From NCBI RefSeq assembly GCF_019711415.1, contig NZ_JAIGNJ010000004.1, positions 1 through 64,000 on the forward strand: a stretch of DNA of 64,000 nucleotides. Direction: 5' to 3'. The notes beneath the pieces are model-generated. The model searched no databases and was not told where the DNA came from. It worked only from the letters and a program-made list of their open reading frames with translations. Of this stretch, positions 8,493 to 18,144 are shown piece after piece (position 1 is the stretch's first letter; every line of letters begins with the position of its first letter). Origin of the DNA: Qipengyuania vesicularis (GTDB taxonomy: Bacteria; Pseudomonadota; Alphaproteobacteria; Sphingomonadales; Sphingomonadaceae). Made by a program: the position numbers and the translations under genes.

Positions 8493-8909
8493 ATGGAGCC
8501 ATTTCGCCACACATTTCGCGTGCGCTACGCAGAGGTCGACCCGCAGAGCGTGGTCTTCAACTCGCGCTATCTGGAATATGCCGACATCCTCGTAACCGAG
8601 CATTTTCGCGAGGCGCGTACCCGGGGGATGCCCGACGACGTGGAATTCCATGTGCGCAAGGCGGAGGTCGATTACCTCGCACCCATCAGGCTCGACGAAC
8701 TCATCGAGGGGCGCCTCACGGTCGAGTCGATCGGCTCCTCCAGCATGAAAACGCTCATCACCCTCCATGGCGCTTGCGATGGCGAGCTGCGGGCGGAGAT
8801 CCGCCTGCTGACGGTGCATGTGGACCTGCCCGAAGGGCGCCCCACACCGGTGCCGGATGACGTCCGTCAGGCTTTCGGTTTCCCCGCGCGGGAGGCGATC
8901 GATGGCTGA
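8493..8909 (+). CDS. Acyl-CoA thioesterase, 4-hydroxybenzoyl-CoA thioesterase fold
   Basis: The 138-residue hotdog-fold protein carries the family motif RYAEVDPQSVVFNSRYLEY, in which the Asp and the following small residues form the active-site turn of 4HBT-type thioesterases. It would hydrolyse an acyl-CoA in the cytoplasm; the substrate cannot be read from sequence. The gene overlaps the start of homoserine dehydrogenase by 8 bp, so the two are probably co-transcribed, although no metabolic link is obvious. Confidence 0.85.
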   Translation: MEPFRHTFRVRYAEVDPQSVVFNSRYLEYADILVTEHFREARTRGMPDDVEFHVRKAEVDYLAPIRLDELIEGRLTVESIGSSSMKTLITLHGACDGELRAEIRLLTVHVDLPEGRPTPVPDDVRQAFGFPAREAIDG

Positions 8910-10209
8910 ACCGCTGCGCATCGCACTTGCCGGCCTTGGGACTGTTGGCGTCGGCGTGATCCGACTCGTCGAAACCAATCGCGACATGATTGCAGCGCGT
9001 GCCGGGCGGCCGATCGAGATCGTCGCGGTCACTGCGCGCGAGAGGGGCCGGGATCGCGGCGTCGACCTTTCCTCTTACGCCTGGGTGGACGACATGCAGG
9101 CCATGGCGGGTCGCGCCGATGTCGATGTCGTGGTCGAATTGGTGGGCGGCTCTGATGGGCCCGCCCTCACGCTGGCCCGCAGCGCGCTCGATGCCGGAAA
9201 GGGGCTGGTCACTGCCAACAAGGCCATGGTCGCCCATCATGGGCTCGAGCTGGCCGAGATTGCGGCCATGCGGAACGCGCCCTTCGCCTTCGAGGCAGCG
9301 GTTGCGGGCGGCATCCCTGTCCTGAAGGGCTTGCGCGAAGGGACCGCAGCCAACGCGCTCGACAGAATCTACGGCATCCTCAACGGCACCTGCAATTACG
9401 TGCTGTCGGAAATGGAACAGACCGGCGCCGATTTCGAGGAGATGCTTCGTGCAGCGCAGGAGAAGGGCTATGCCGAAGCCGACCCGGCGTTCGATATCGA
9501 GGGTGTGGATGCGGCGCACAAGCTCGCCATCCTGGCCGCAATCGGTTTCGGAACGCGAATCGATTTCGATGCGGTCCGCACCGAAGGCATCACCCAGGTC
9601 CGGGCAAGCGACATCGCCCAAGCCGATGCGCTGGGCTATGTCATTCGCCTCGTCGGCATCGCTTCCCTTGCGGGCGAGGGCGAGGAGCGGCGCCTGCTCC
9701 AGCGCGTGAGGCCTTGCCTCGTCCCCTTCCGCCATCCGCTGGCCGCCGTAACGGGCCCGACCAACGCGGTGGTTGCCGAAGGTGATTTCTCCGGCCGCCT
9801 CCTGTTCCAGGGTGCGGGAGCAGGCGACAAACCGACTGCCAGCGCTGTCGTCGCCGACCTCATCGACATTGCCCGCGGCCAGAGCGGTGCGCCGTTCTCG
9901 GTGCCGACCACCTCTCTAGTGCCATGCGAACCAGCCGATCCGGGCGATCGCATCGGGCGCGACTATATCCGCTTTACAGTTGCTGACCGGCCCGGCGTGC
10001 TTGCCGAGATCACCGCTGCCATGCGCGATGCGGGTGTCTCGATCGAAAGCCTGATCCAGCGCGGCCGGAATGCCGAAGGCGGCGATGTGCAAGTGGCAAT
10101 GGTGACTCACGAGGGGCCCGAACGCTGCGTGACCAAGGCGCTCGAACTGCTTGATGGCTCGCCTAGCCTGACGGCTCCTCCGCTGGTGATGCCGATACTG
10201 AAGGACTGA
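8902..10209 (+). CDS. hom: Homoserine dehydrogenase
   Basis: The 435-residue enzyme reduces aspartate semialdehyde to homoserine with NAD(P)H, on the way to threonine and methionine. It shows the N-terminal nucleotide-binding motif GLGTVGVG, the catalytic region with TANKAMV and ILNGTCNY, and a C-terminal ACT domain from about residue 350 (FTVADRPGVLAEI), the usual site of feedback control by threonine. The ATG at 8902 is preferred over a frame extension because GGAGG lies about 7 bases upstream and the protein then begins directly at the dinucleotide fold. Its 3' end overlaps the antisense gene at 10163-10756 by 47 bp. Confidence 0.96.
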   Translation: MAEPLRIALAGLGTVGVGVIRLVETNRDMIAARAGRPIEIVAVTARERGRDRGVDLSSYAWVDDMQAMAGRADVDVVVELVGGSDGPALTLARSALDAGKGLVTANKAMVAHHGLELAEIAAMRNAPFAFEAAVAGGIPVLKGLREGTAANALDRIYGILNGTCNYVLSEMEQTGADFEEMLRAAQEKGYAEADPAFDIEGVDAAHKLAILAAIGFGTRIDFDAVRTEGITQVRASDIAQADALGYVIRLVGIASLAGEGEERRLLQRVRPCLVPFRHPLAAVTGPTNAVVAEGDFSGRLLFQGAGAGDKPTASAVVADLIDIARGQSGAPFSVPTTSLVPCEPADPGDRIGRDYIRFTVADRPGVLAEITAAMRDAGVSIESLIQRGRNAEGGDVQVAMVTHEGPERCVTKALELLDGSPSLTAPPLVMPILKD

Positions 10210-10756
10210 CTTCGCTCTCCGCCAATGGCGGCGGAAGGCCGAGGTCTTCTTCGCTGATTTCGAGCGGGTCGGTTTCTCCAAGCGGAGCGAGTCCTCGGGC
10301 GATCCGATCCGCGTCCGAGCCTTTTGGCGCCTCGGGCAGCGCCTCGACGTCGATGATCAGGGCGGGCGGTGGCGGGCAGGGCGGGATGAAGCAGCCCTTG
10401 ATCGACATGGTCACGCCAACGGCGGGGATCGTGTTCGGGAGGTTCACTTCCAGCGGCATGGGCCCCTTCGTGCGCTTGGCATGCCGGTTCTTCGCCGTAT
10501 CGTCATCGTAGAGACGGTGCTCGTCGCCAGACGACCGGCGGCAAACCACAATCTCTCCGGTGATCGTGGCGGCGTCCTGATCCTGCGAGCAATTCTCCAG
10601 TTCCGGCTCGCTTTCCGGCACCTCCACCAGCAAGTCGATCCTCTCCGGCGGCTCACCGGTCTGCGCCCCGAGTGAATCTTGCGCGTGGATGGGCATGGCA
10701 ATGAACAGTGCGGCCAGACTTGGGACGATTGTCAGTCCGCGTCTCGACAATGACAT
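10163..10756 (-). CDS. Secreted protein of unknown function (ITGEIVVCR motif)
   Basis: A 197-residue product with a signal peptide (cleavage near residue 25, HAQ-D). It contains ITGEIVVCRR, a short motif I associate with sphingomonad periplasmic proteins, a CFIPPCPPPP patch and a Pro/Ser-rich acidic C-terminus. I do not know its function. The 3' end lies antisense to the last 47 bp of hom. The signal peptide and spaced cysteines support a real gene despite that overlap. Confidence 0.65.
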   Translation of the reverse strand: MSLSRRGLTIVPSLAALFIAMPIHAQDSLGAQTGEPPERIDLLVEVPESEPELENCSQDQDAATITGEIVVCRRSSGDEHRLYDDDTAKNRHAKRTKGPMPLEVNLPNTIPAVGVTMSIKGCFIPPCPPPPALIIDVEALPEAPKGSDADRIARGLAPLGETDPLEISEEDLGLPPPLAESEVSPSVSASPAEEPSG

Positions 10757-10840
10757 GCTCCCTGTCTATCCGCCCGCCGCATAGGTATTCACGGCTCGCC
10801 TTGCGGCGGCCCAACTCTGGCTTCAGGGACTGAACTGCGC

Positions 10841-11812
10841 ATGAACTCGCCCACCGACAATCCGCTCGATCGTGTCCTCGTCCTCGAAATGGTCCGCGTG
10901 ACCGAGGCGGCCGCCGTTGCCGCCTCCAAGCTGATCGGTCGCGGCGACGAGAAGGCGGCCGACGCGGCTGCGGTGGAGGCCATGCGCAAGGCCTTCGACA
11001 CGCTGGACATCGACGGAACGGTAGTAATCGGCGAGGGAGAACGCGACGAGGCGCCAATGCTCTTCATCGGCGAGAAAGTCGGCGGTGCGATCGGCAAGGG
11101 CCCGAAGATCGACATCGCGCTCGACCCGCTCGAAGGCACCACCATCACCGCCAAGGCTGGCCCCAACTCGCTGGCCGTCCTCGCCGCAAGCGCCGAAGGC
11201 TGCCTGCTCAACGCCCCCGATGTCTATATGGACAAGCTCGCGGTTGGTCCGGGTTATCCGGAAGGCATTATCGATCTCGCCAGGACCCCGACAGAAAACG
11301 TCACTGCCGTTGCCGAGGCCAAGGGGGTGAAGCCTTCGGATATCATCGTCTGTGTGCTCGACCGTCCGCGCCATGCCGAGCTGATTGCGGAACTGCGCAG
11401 CATCGGCTGCGGAGTGGTCCTGATCGGCGATGGCGATGTGGCAGGTGTGATCGCGGTTACCGACGAGGACACGACCATCGACATGTACATGGGCCAGGGC
11501 GGTGCACCCGAAGGCGTGCTGGCAGCCGCCGCGCTCCGCTGTGTAGGGGGGCAATTCAACGGTCGCCTCGTGTTCCGCAACGATGACGAGAAGGCCCGCG
11601 CGCGAAAGTGGGGTATTGAGGACCTCGACCGGATATACACGCGCGACGACCTGGTGAAGGGCGATTGCATCTTCGCTGCGACCGGCGTGACCAGCGGCTC
11701 GCTTCTCGAAGGCGTCAAATATCGCCGTGGGGGCAAGATGACGACCGAGAGTGTGGTCATGCGCGCATCGAGCGGAACCGTCCGCTGGATCAGGGGCGAG
11801 CATAAAATCTGA
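10841..11812 (+). CDS. glpX: Class II fructose-1,6-bisphosphatase
   Basis: The 323-residue enzyme removes the 1-phosphate from fructose 1,6-bisphosphate in gluconeogenesis. Family motifs are GTVVIGEGERDEAPML and the metal/substrate site DPLEGTT, followed by the long alpha/beta domain with GVLAAAALRCVGGQF. The length fits GlpX. It is a stand-alone gene between the secreted protein on the other strand and prs. A second, related sugar-phosphatase fold (hisN) lies 3 kb away but is a different family. Confidence 0.95.
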   Translation: MNSPTDNPLDRVLVLEMVRVTEAAAVAASKLIGRGDEKAADAAAVEAMRKAFDTLDIDGTVVIGEGERDEAPMLFIGEKVGGAIGKGPKIDIALDPLEGTTITAKAGPNSLAVLAASAEGCLLNAPDVYMDKLAVGPGYPEGIIDLARTPTENVTAVAEAKGVKPSDIIVCVLDRPRHAELIAELRSIGCGVVLIGDGDVAGVIAVTDEDTTIDMYMGQGGAPEGVLAAAALRCVGGQFNGRLVFRNDDEKARARKWGIEDLDRIYTRDDLVKGDCIFAATGVTSGSLLEGVKYRRGGKMTTESVVMRASSGTVRWIRGEHKI

Positions 11813-11912
11813 CCAAAGGCGCGCAAAAGGGCCGAAAACGGCCTCACGCCATGTTGCAATCCGATGACGCTCGGCTAGGCGGTTTGCACAGCCGTTCACG
11901 GGGATTCGTTAC

Positions 11913-12848
11913 ATGAAAATCATGGCCGCCAACTCGAACCTGCCGCTCGCCCGAGCGATTGCAGGCTATCTCGAAATGCCGCTGGTAGATGCGCAGGTGC
12001 GCCGCTTTGCCGACGAGGAAATTTTCGTCGAGATCCACGAGAATGTGCGCGGCGAGGATGTCTTCGTGGTCCAGTCGACCAGCTATCCGGCGAACGACAA
12101 CCTCATGGAACTGCTGATCTGCATCGATGCGCTGCGACGTGCATCGGCTCGCCGTATTACCGCGGTGGTTCCCTATTTCGGCTATGCCCGACAGGACCGG
12201 AAACCGGGCCCGCGCACGCCGATCTCGGCAAAACTCGTCGCCAACCTCATCACCGAGGCAGGCGCTGACCGCGTGCTCGCGGTCGACCTCCATGCTGGCC
12301 AGATCCAGGGTTTCTTCGACATCCCGACCGACAACCTCTTTGCCGCACCGGTGATGGCTGCCGACATCCAGGCGCGTTACGGTGATGAAGACCTCATGGT
12401 CGTCTCGCCCGACGTCGGCGGCGTGGTCCGCGCCCGCGCGCTTGCGAAGCGGCTCGACAATGCTCCGCTGGCAATCGTCGACAAGCGGCGCGACCGCCCA
12501 GGCGAGAGCGAGGTCATGAACATCATCGGCGATGTAAAGGGCCGCCACTGCATCATGATCGACGATATCATCGATTCGGGTGGCACGCTTTGCAATGCGG
12601 CCCAGTCGCTGCTCGATGAAGGTGCTGCCTCGGTGGCTGCCTATATCACGCACGGCGTACTATCGGGCGGAGCCGTGGCCCGGGTCGACGGATCGGCGCT
12701 CAAGGAGCTGGTGATCACCGATTCGATCAAGCCGACCGATGCGGCTAAGGATTCGGGCAAGATCCGCATTCTCACGATCGCCCCGCTCATCGGCGAGGCA
12801 GTGCGGCGGATCGCCGATGAGAGCAGCGTCTCGAGCCTATTCGACTAG
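11913..12848 (+). CDS. prs: Ribose-phosphate pyrophosphokinase (PRPP synthetase)
   Basis: The 311-residue enzyme makes PRPP from ribose 5-phosphate and ATP for nucleotide, histidine and tryptophan synthesis. It shows the flexible-loop and ATP motif FGYARQDRK, a [12 protein letters not shown] stretch, and the PRPP-binding loop [10 protein letters not shown]. Length and motif order are typical. It ends in the CTAG tetranucleotide that also provides the stop codon of the convergent AraC regulator. Confidence 0.96.
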   Translation: MKIMAANSNLPLARAIAGYLEMPLVDAQVRRFADEEIFVEIHENVRGEDVFVVQSTSYPANDNLMELLICIDALRRASARRITAVVPYFGYARQDRKPGPRTPISAKLVANLITEAGADRVLAVDLHAGQIQGFFDIPTDNLFAAPVMAADIQARYGDEDLMVVSPDVGGVVRARALAKRLDNAPLAIVDKRRDRPGESEVMNIIGDVKGRHCIMIDDIIDSGGTLCNAAQSLLDEGAASVAAYITHGVLSGGAVARVDGSALKELVITDSIKPTDAAKDSGKIRILTIAPLIGEAVRRIADESSVSSLFD

Positions 12849-13756
12849 GCCTGGTCCGGCTCCGCGTCCGGATCCCGCCACGGCCTTGGATCGTCGCCGG
12901 AAAGGTGCTCGATCGCTTCCAGACGGCGTGACTGGCGTATCTCCATCGTAATCCGCAGGAGCGGGTGCTCACCGGTCTTCAGCCGGCCCGGTGTCGTATC
13001 GAACAATTGCCGCATCTCGCGGGTGACATGCGACTGGTCGAAATAGCGCAGGCGGATTTCCGGCTCTTCATCCTCGCTCGCCACGCCAAGCAGGGCGGCG
13101 GCCATATCGAGCGCCCGCGCGCGGCGCATTGCAAAGCGTGGCGATACGCCTAGGTCGCGCCCGATGATCCGCTCGAGCGTGCGCCGGGTGGTGTCCTGCG
13201 CTTTGGCGAACTGGTCCAGAGAGGCGCCGGGGTCGGTCAGGTAGAGTCGTTCGAATTCACATAGAAGTTCATCGGGCGGGGACAGGTCGGCATTCTTCAC
13301 CTCTCGGAGAAGCTGCTGTTCGACCGCCTCCAGCCAAGCCGTGATATCGTCCTGTGGAGCAAATGCCTCAGCTGGAACGGGCTTCTTGGTGAAGCAATCG
13401 AACGGCAGGATCCGATCGTTCGTCGCTTCAACTTCCGGCAGGCCGAGTTCCAGTGTCGCACCCGGGGTGAAGTTGATCGATACCACCCGGAAGGAGCCAT
13501 GCACCTTGAGCCGCATGAGCCGGGTGCAGGGTCCGAAATAGAGCGCCAGCCCTTCTTCGCCGGGCGCGAACTCCTGCTCGCCATCAGCAGTTTGTGCAGT
13601 CCAGTTGGCGCCGTAGATGATGCGCATGGTGGGCTGTTCACAAAAGGAACCACACGAAATCGAAGCGCCTTCGGGAAGGTTCACGGAGGTGACCCCTATC
13701 CTGCCGATCCACGGCTTGAGGTCGTCGCAAGGTGCGCGGTTGAAAGCGAGCGGCAA
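12845..13756 (-). CDS. AraC-family transcriptional regulator
   Basis: The 303-residue protein has an N-terminal beta-rich sensor domain and a C-terminal two-helix-turn-helix domain (about residues 175-275; [20 protein letters not shown] and [13 protein letters not shown] followed by [14 protein letters not shown]). The likely start is TTG at 13756, so the exact N-terminus is uncertain. It resembles the AraC regulator at 17178-18089 in size and layout and in the N-terminal pattern DDL-P, so the two look like paralogs. It is convergent with prs and divergent from hisN, which it could regulate; the target is not known. Confidence 0.85.
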   Translation of the reverse strand: MPLAFNRAPCDDLKPWIGRIGVTSVNLPEGASISCGSFCEQPTMRIIYGANWTAQTADGEQEFAPGEEGLALYFGPCTRLMRLKVHGSFRVVSINFTPGATLELGLPEVEATNDRILPFDCFTKKPVPAEAFAPQDDITAWLEAVEQQLLREVKNADLSPPDELLCEFERLYLTDPGASLDQFAKAQDTTRRTLERIIGRDLGVSPRFAMRRARALDMAAALLGVASEDEEPEIRLRYFDQSHVTREMRQLFDTTPGRLKTGEHPLLRITMEIRQSRRLEAIEHLSGDDPRPWRDPDAEPDQA

Positions 13757-13933
13757 TCCGTCTGCGGTCTGGCCGGTATTGGAGACGAGCGGGAGCGAAG
13801 GCGTGCGCGCGCCCTTCTTCTGAGACTTGTTGTCCAGAGCCCTGTCTATATCCTTTCCCCTTCAGAGCGACCCGAAGGGCGAGGGACTTCAATAATTGCC
13901 GCGGCGTCTTGACCCGCGTCGCTCGAATGTCAA

Positions 13934-14722
13934 ATGCGCAGTATGGCTTCCCGTTCCGATCTCGACCTCGCCCACCGTCTCGCCGATGCCGCCGGTGAGG
14001 TGATCCGCCCCTTGTTCCGCGGCAGCTGGAGCGAGGAACAAAAGGCAGATCGAACCTTCGTCACCGAAGCCGACCGCGCGGCCGAAGCTGCGATGCGCGC
14101 GATCATCGAATCCGAACGACCCGATGACGGGATCGTCGGCGAGGAATATGGCGTGCGCAATGAATCAGCGGGCCGCCAATGGGTGCTCGATCCGATCGAC
14201 GGAACGACCAGCTTCATCGCCGGGCGCCCGATCTTCGGTACCTTGATCGCACTCGTCCAGGACGGCTTCCCAGTGCTCGGCATCATCGACCAGCCCATTG
14301 CGCGCGAACGCTGGGCGGGACGCATGGGAGAGGGGACCACATTCAACGGCAAGCCGGTGACTACTGCTCGGTGCCGCGAATTGTCGGGCGCCGTCCTGGC
14401 CACTACCACCCCGCACCAGTTTTCCGATCACGAGGCCGATCACTTCATGGGCCTCGCCAAGAGCGTGGCGGAGCGCAAGATCATCTATGGCGGCGATTGC
14501 TACAATTACGGGCTGGTAGCCAGCGGGCATGTCGATCTCGTTTGCGAGGCGGGCCTCAAGCTCCATGACTTCGCGGCACTCGCTCCCATCGTAGAAGGTG
14601 CCGGCGGGATGATGTGCGACTGGCGCGGCGAACCACTGCATGCGGAAAGCGATGGGACCGCCCTTGCCATTGGTGATCCCGCAAGGCTCGAGGACGTGCT
14701 CGAAGCAATGGGACTGGCCTGA
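13934..14722 (+). CDS. hisN: Histidinol-phosphatase, inositol monophosphatase fold
   Basis: The 262-residue enzyme carries the metal-binding motifs of the inositol monophosphatase fold: GEEYG, DPIDGTTSF, and near the C-terminus LKLHDFAALAPIVEGAGG. The last form, without the Trp-Asp of true inositol phosphatases, is typical of HisN, which dephosphorylates histidinol phosphate in histidine synthesis. An in-frame ATG at 13943 is an alternative start. The gene is monocistronic, and no other his gene lies in the window. Confidence 0.85.
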   Translation: MRSMASRSDLDLAHRLADAAGEVIRPLFRGSWSEEQKADRTFVTEADRAAEAAMRAIIESERPDDGIVGEEYGVRNESAGRQWVLDPIDGTTSFIAGRPIFGTLIALVQDGFPVLGIIDQPIARERWAGRMGEGTTFNGKPVTTARCRELSGAVLATTTPHQFSDHEADHFMGLAKSVAERKIIYGGDCYNYGLVASGHVDLVCEAGLKLHDFAALAPIVEGAGGMMCDWRGEPLHAESDGTALAIGDPARLEDVLEAMGLA

Positions 14723-14852
14723 CAGGGAAATTTCCCGCGCGCGCAGGGTCCGCAAAAGTGCGATTCATTTACCAGTTGCGAAGAGTTGCGCGGCTAAGGC
14801 CGCATCGACGGCTTCGCAGGCCGTAAAATTTTGCAAAGGGCTAAACCAGGAC

Positions 14853-15491
14853 ATGAAGAAGACCGCAATCGCACTCGCCATGGCGAGCATTTCCCTGCCT
14901 TCGATGGCAGCGGCACAGGACGACTACGTCAACTATGAGGAAGCGCCGGAGAAATCGGCAGCGCACAAGGCAGGATTCCGCGTCGAGGGTCGCGCGTTCT
15001 ACGAGAACATCACCGATCCGGAAGAAGACATCGGTATCATCTACGAATTCGGCAATGGCGTGGGCGCTGGGGTGGAATTCGGTGCCGATTTCGCGGTCAG
15101 CGACACTGTCGTGCTCGGACCCTACGTGACCTATGATTTCTCCTCGATGGAAAATTGTGAGGACGGCGCCTGCCTGTCGACCCCGACCTATTGGGCCGTC
15201 GGCCTGCATGCCGGCATCGTCACCGGCAGCAAGGGCATGGTCTTCGCCAAGCTCGGCTACGGCGAACAGGAAGTGACCCTTGAGGGCACCTTCGATGATC
15301 CGGTCGATGGACCGATCCTTCTCGACGAGAGCGAGTCGGGCGGCGGATACAACTTCGCCCTCGGCTACGAGCACGGCTTCGGCGGCCCGCTCTACGGCCG
15401 TGTCGAGGTGGGCGTTAGCGAAAGCTACGACATCTACGGTTTCGACCTGCAGCGCGGTTTCTTCGGCCTCGGGCTGGGCGCACGCTTCTAA
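14853..15491 (+). CDS. Outer-membrane beta-barrel protein
   Basis: The 212-residue product starts with a signal peptide (MKKTAIALAMASISLPSMAA, cleavage near AAAQ-D). The mature part alternates polar and hydrophobic residues, is rich in Gly, Tyr and Phe, and ends in Phe (LGLGARF), the usual signal for outer-membrane assembly. It is likely a small 8-strand barrel of the opacity/OmpW-like type. Two cysteines in the middle (ENCEDGACLS) may form a loop disulfide. The ATG at 14853 is chosen because the signal peptide begins there. An intrinsic terminator follows. Confidence 0.8.
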   Translation: MKKTAIALAMASISLPSMAAAQDDYVNYEEAPEKSAAHKAGFRVEGRAFYENITDPEEDIGIIYEFGNGVGAGVEFGADFAVSDTVVLGPYVTYDFSSMENCEDGACLSTPTYWAVGLHAGIVTGSKGMVFAKLGYGEQEVTLEGTFDDPVDGPILLDESESGGGYNFALGYEHGFGGPLYGRVEVGVSESYDIYGFDLQRGFFGLGLGARF

Positions 15492-15517
15492 GTCGGAACG
15501 GCACTGATTACATGCAG

Positions 15518-15550
15518 GGGGCGGGGTCATTGTATTCCCGCCCCTTTTTT
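15518..15550 (+). terminator. Intrinsic terminator after barrel-protein gene
   Basis: A perfect 8-bp stem GGGGCGGG/CCCGCCCC (15518-15525 with 15537-15544) is followed by six T residues (15545-15550). It lies 26 bp after the stop of the barrel-protein gene. Confidence 0.9.
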
Positions 15551-15587
15551 CATGGCAAAGCGCGAGCGATCCTTTACCAGCACGGCC

Positions 15588-16337
15588 ATGGTCAAAGACA
15601 AACCGCTTGCTGGAAAGATTGCGCTCGTCACCGGGGCTGCGCGCGGGCTGGGTTTCGAAATCGCCTATCGCCTCGCGGAGCATGGCGCCCGCGTCTGGCT
15701 CAATGGGAGAGACCAGAGGGCGCTGGATGAAGCGGCGGAGCAGATCGGCGAGCGTGGGCGCACTCTCTCATTCGATATCGCTGATGACGAAGCGACCTCC
15801 GAAGCCTTCGAGGCGATCGGTGAGGATGGCCTCGATATTCTGGTCAATAATGTGGGCCAGCGAGACCGGCGCAGCTTCGATAAGCTGGCGCGCGAAGACA
15901 TGGCTCGCCTGCTCGACATCAATCTCGTCGCTCCCTTCGACTTGGCACGAAGGGCCGCTCCCCTGATGCGTGCGCGCGGATACGGTCGCATCATCAACAT
16001 TACCTCGATCGCATCGGAGATCGCTCGCGGGGACGCGGCATACACGGCAAGCAAGGCGGCGCTCGATGGAGTGACGCGGTCGCTCGCGGCGGAATTGGGG
16101 CCTTACGGTATCACGGTGAATGCAGTCGCTCCCGGGTTCGTCCTGACCGAGGCGAACGAGGAGTGGTTCACGAAAGGCGATGACATCCCCACGCACCTTG
16201 CCCGACGGACATCGCTTGGCCGCTGGGCCGAGCCGCACGAGATCGCCGGACCGGCTGCCTTCCTCGCATCGGAGGCGGCATCCTATGTCACCGGGCACAC
16301 GCTGATCGTCGACGGTGGCTACGTGACCCATTTCTGA
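15588..16337 (+). CDS. Short-chain dehydrogenase/reductase (SDR)
   Basis: A 249-residue classical SDR with the cofactor motif TGAARGLG, NNVG, the catalytic Ser in ITSIAS and YTASK, and the C-terminal VTGHTLIVDGG. Overall it resembles gluconate 5-dehydrogenase or 3-oxoacyl-ACP reductase-like SDRs; the substrate is unknown. An earlier in-frame ATG at 15552 sits directly on the end of the terminator, so the ATG at 15588 is preferred. It is followed by rpmI on the same strand after 145 bp. Confidence 0.88.
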   Translation: MVKDKPLAGKIALVTGAARGLGFEIAYRLAEHGARVWLNGRDQRALDEAAEQIGERGRTLSFDIADDEATSEAFEAIGEDGLDILVNNVGQRDRRSFDKLAREDMARLLDINLVAPFDLARRAAPLMRARGYGRIINITSIASEIARGDAAYTASKAALDGVTRSLAAELGPYGITVNAVAPGFVLTEANEEWFTKGDDIPTHLARRTSLGRWAEPHEIAGPAAFLASEAASYVTGHTLIVDGGYVTHF

Positions 16338-16352
16338 GCGGCCCCTTTGGGC

Positions 16353-16380
16353 TTGCATTGCGCCGGGAAATCGCTATCTG
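16353..16380 (+). promoter_or_regulatory. Possible sigma-70 promoter for rpmI-rplT
   Basis: TTGCAT at 16353-16358 and TATCTG at 16375-16380 are spaced by 16 bp, upstream of rpmI and after the SDR stop. The match is moderate and rests on position. Confidence 0.35.
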
Positions 16381-16482
16381 CGCGGCCTTCACCGACACGT
16401 GATTCATCTGCCGGTCTGGCCGAAAGGGCTGCCAGGGCTGGTTGGACGTGTCTCTGACCCGATATCCGAGTAGGAGATGAAA

Positions 16483-16686
16483 ATGCCCAAGCTGAAGACC
16501 AAGAGTGGTGTGAAGAAACGCTTCAAGATCACCGCCACCGGCAAGGTCAAGCATGGTGTCGCCGGCAAGCGCCACCGCCTGATCAGCCACAATGCGAAGT
16601 ACATCCGCCAGAACCGCGGTACCACTGTCCTGTCGGAAGCCGACACCAAGACGGTGAAGAAGTGGGCGCCTTACGGCCTCGACTGA
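16483..16686 (+). CDS. rpmI: 50S ribosomal protein L35
   Basis: The 67-residue basic protein begins [14 protein letters not shown], the L35 signature, and contains [16 protein letters not shown]. The ATG at 16483 is chosen over the ATG at 16477 because TAGGAG (16471-16476) touches the first ATG but is correctly spaced for the second. It forms an operon with rplT 23 bp downstream. The infC gene that commonly precedes rpmI is absent; an SDR gene occupies that place. Confidence 0.97.
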   Translation: MPKLKTKSGVKKRFKITATGKVKHGVAGKRHRLISHNAKYIRQNRGTTVLSEADTKTVKKWAPYGLD

Positions 16687-16709
16687 TCGCGAACTAAGGA
16701 GATACTGAT

Positions 16710-17069
16710 ATGCCTCGCATCAAACGCGGCGTTACCACGCGCCAGAAGCACAAGCGGCTCCTAGACCAGGCCAAGGGCTATCGCGGTCGCCGCAAGAACA
16801 CTATCCGCGTCGCGCGCCAGGCCGTCGAAAAGGCCGGCCAGTACGCATACCGCGACCGCAAGGTTAAGAAGCGTAACTTCCGCGCCCTGTGGATCCAGCG
16901 CATCAACGCTGCGGTTCGCGCGGAAGGCCTGACCTACTCGCAGTTCATGCACGGCACCAAGCTTGCCGGCATCGAGCTCGACCGCAAGGTGATGGCCGAT
17001 CTCGCCATGAACGAAGGCGCTGCCTTCAAGGCGATCATCGACCAGGCGAAGAAGGCACTTCCCGCCTAA
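16710..17069 (+). CDS. rplT: 50S ribosomal protein L20
   Basis: The 119-residue protein has the L20 signature [16 protein letters not shown] and [14 protein letters not shown]20 binds 23S rRNA early in 50S assembly. It follows rpmI by 23 bp with a good AAGGAG site and is closed by an intrinsic terminator at 17095-17130. In many bacteria pheS follows directly; here an AraC regulator lies between. Confidence 0.97.
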   Translation: MPRIKRGVTTRQKHKRLLDQAKGYRGRRKNTIRVARQAVEKAGQYAYRDRKVKKRNFRALWIQRINAAVRAEGLTYSQFMHGTKLAGIELDRKVMADLAMNEGAAFKAIIDQAKKALPA

Positions 17070-17094
17070 TCCGGTTCTAACGGATCGAAATTCC

Positions 17095-17130
17095 AACGGG
17101 CGCTTTCCTGACGGAGAGCGCCCGTTTCTC
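17095..17130 (+). terminator. Intrinsic terminator after rplT
   Basis: A perfect 10-bp stem AACGGGCGCT/AGCGCCCGTT (17095-17104 with 17117-17126) is followed by a T-rich tail (TCTCGTT). It ends the rpmI-rplT unit. Confidence 0.85.
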
Positions 17131-17177
17131 GTTGGGCGACGTGGAGCGCCGGTCCAAAATGCGCTAAAAGGGCGGGC

Positions 17178-18089
17178 ATGACCGGGGGAGTGGTTCAAGA
17201 AGGCTCGGAGCATGTGAATGTGCGCTTTTTCGCGCCACCCGATGACCTCGCGCCCTGCTTTACGACATTCTACAAGATGGAAGTGACCTTGCCGGAGGGC
17301 GAAACGGTCACCGATTACCTACAGCCCGAATGGGCCAATCTCCGCTTCTTTCCGACCAATCCGCCGCGTGTCGAGATGCACGACGGACAGGAACTGGTCG
17401 GTGCGCGCTTCCAAGCTACCGGACCAAGCTCGCACCCGCTCAAGTTCGAGCTCGGCGCATGCCGGATGTGGGGTATAGGCTTGCTGCCACTGGGCTGGGC
17501 GCGTTTCGTCGGAGTGCCTGCCGACCAGCACGTCAACATGATCTACAATGGGGAGACGACCGATGTCTTCGCGCGCTTCGCACCGCTTTGCGAGCATCTG
17601 TGTGTCTCGCGCGCGTCCGACGAGGACGAGTTCGCGCACATCGTCGAATTCTTCCAGACGCTCACCCCGCCGCCACGCGATCAGGCGCGCATTCTCGAGG
17701 TCCATGAAGCCATGGTCGACCCCTATCTCGTCGAGGTCTCGGCCCTCGCAGACCGCGTCGGCCTGACCAAGCGCACGCTCGAACGGGTCTGCAGCCGTCA
17801 TTTCGGATTCCCGCCCCGCCTCCTGCTGCGCCGCCAGCGCATGATGCGTAGCCTTGCGGCTTTCATGCTTTCCGACGGGGGAAGCTGGACCGAGGTGATC
17901 GACCGCCATTATCACGACCAGGCGCATTTCGTGCACGAGTTCCATACCTTCATGGGCATGAGCCCCACGCAATATGCGCAAATGCCGCATCCGATCCTTT
18001 CAGCATTCATGGCGGAACGCCAGCGGGTGTGGGGTTCGCCGGTCCAGACGCTCGACACGCCGCGCCAGAACGGCGAAAGCGGGGTTTAG
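17178..18089 (+). CDS. AraC-family transcriptional regulator
   Basis: A 303-residue protein with an N-terminal sensor domain and a C-terminal AraC DNA-binding domain (about residues 180-280: [34 protein letters not shown] and [21 protein letters not shown]). It has the same length as the AraC regulator at 12845-13756 and shares its layout. It sits between the rplT terminator and pheS, interrupting the usual ribosomal-pheST neighbourhood. The ligand and targets are unknown. Confidence 0.88.
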   Translation: MTGGVVQEGSEHVNVRFFAPPDDLAPCFTTFYKMEVTLPEGETVTDYLQPEWANLRFFPTNPPRVEMHDGQELVGARFQATGPSSHPLKFELGACRMWGIGLLPLGWARFVGVPADQHVNMIYNGETTDVFARFAPLCEHLCVSRASDEDEFAHIVEFFQTLTPPPRDQARILEVHEAMVDPYLVEVSALADRVGLTKRTLERVCSRHFGFPPRLLLRRQRMMRSLAAFMLSDGGSWTEVIDRHYHDQAHFVHEFHTFMGMSPTQYAQMPHPILSAFMAERQRVWGSPVQTLDTPRQNGESGV

Positions 18090-18144
18090 CATTGCCGCCT
18101 TTGCCGCTAGAGGCTGCGCGCAAGGACGAATCCCGGAAAGACAC

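Noticed and set aside
14725-14736. 12-bp palindrome GGGAAATTTCCC after hisN
   Set aside because: It is short, has no T run and no partner site nearby; a chance palindrome cannot be excluded.
15552-15587. Earlier ATG start of the SDR at 15552
   Set aside because: It sits directly on the T run of an intrinsic terminator and has no ribosome site.
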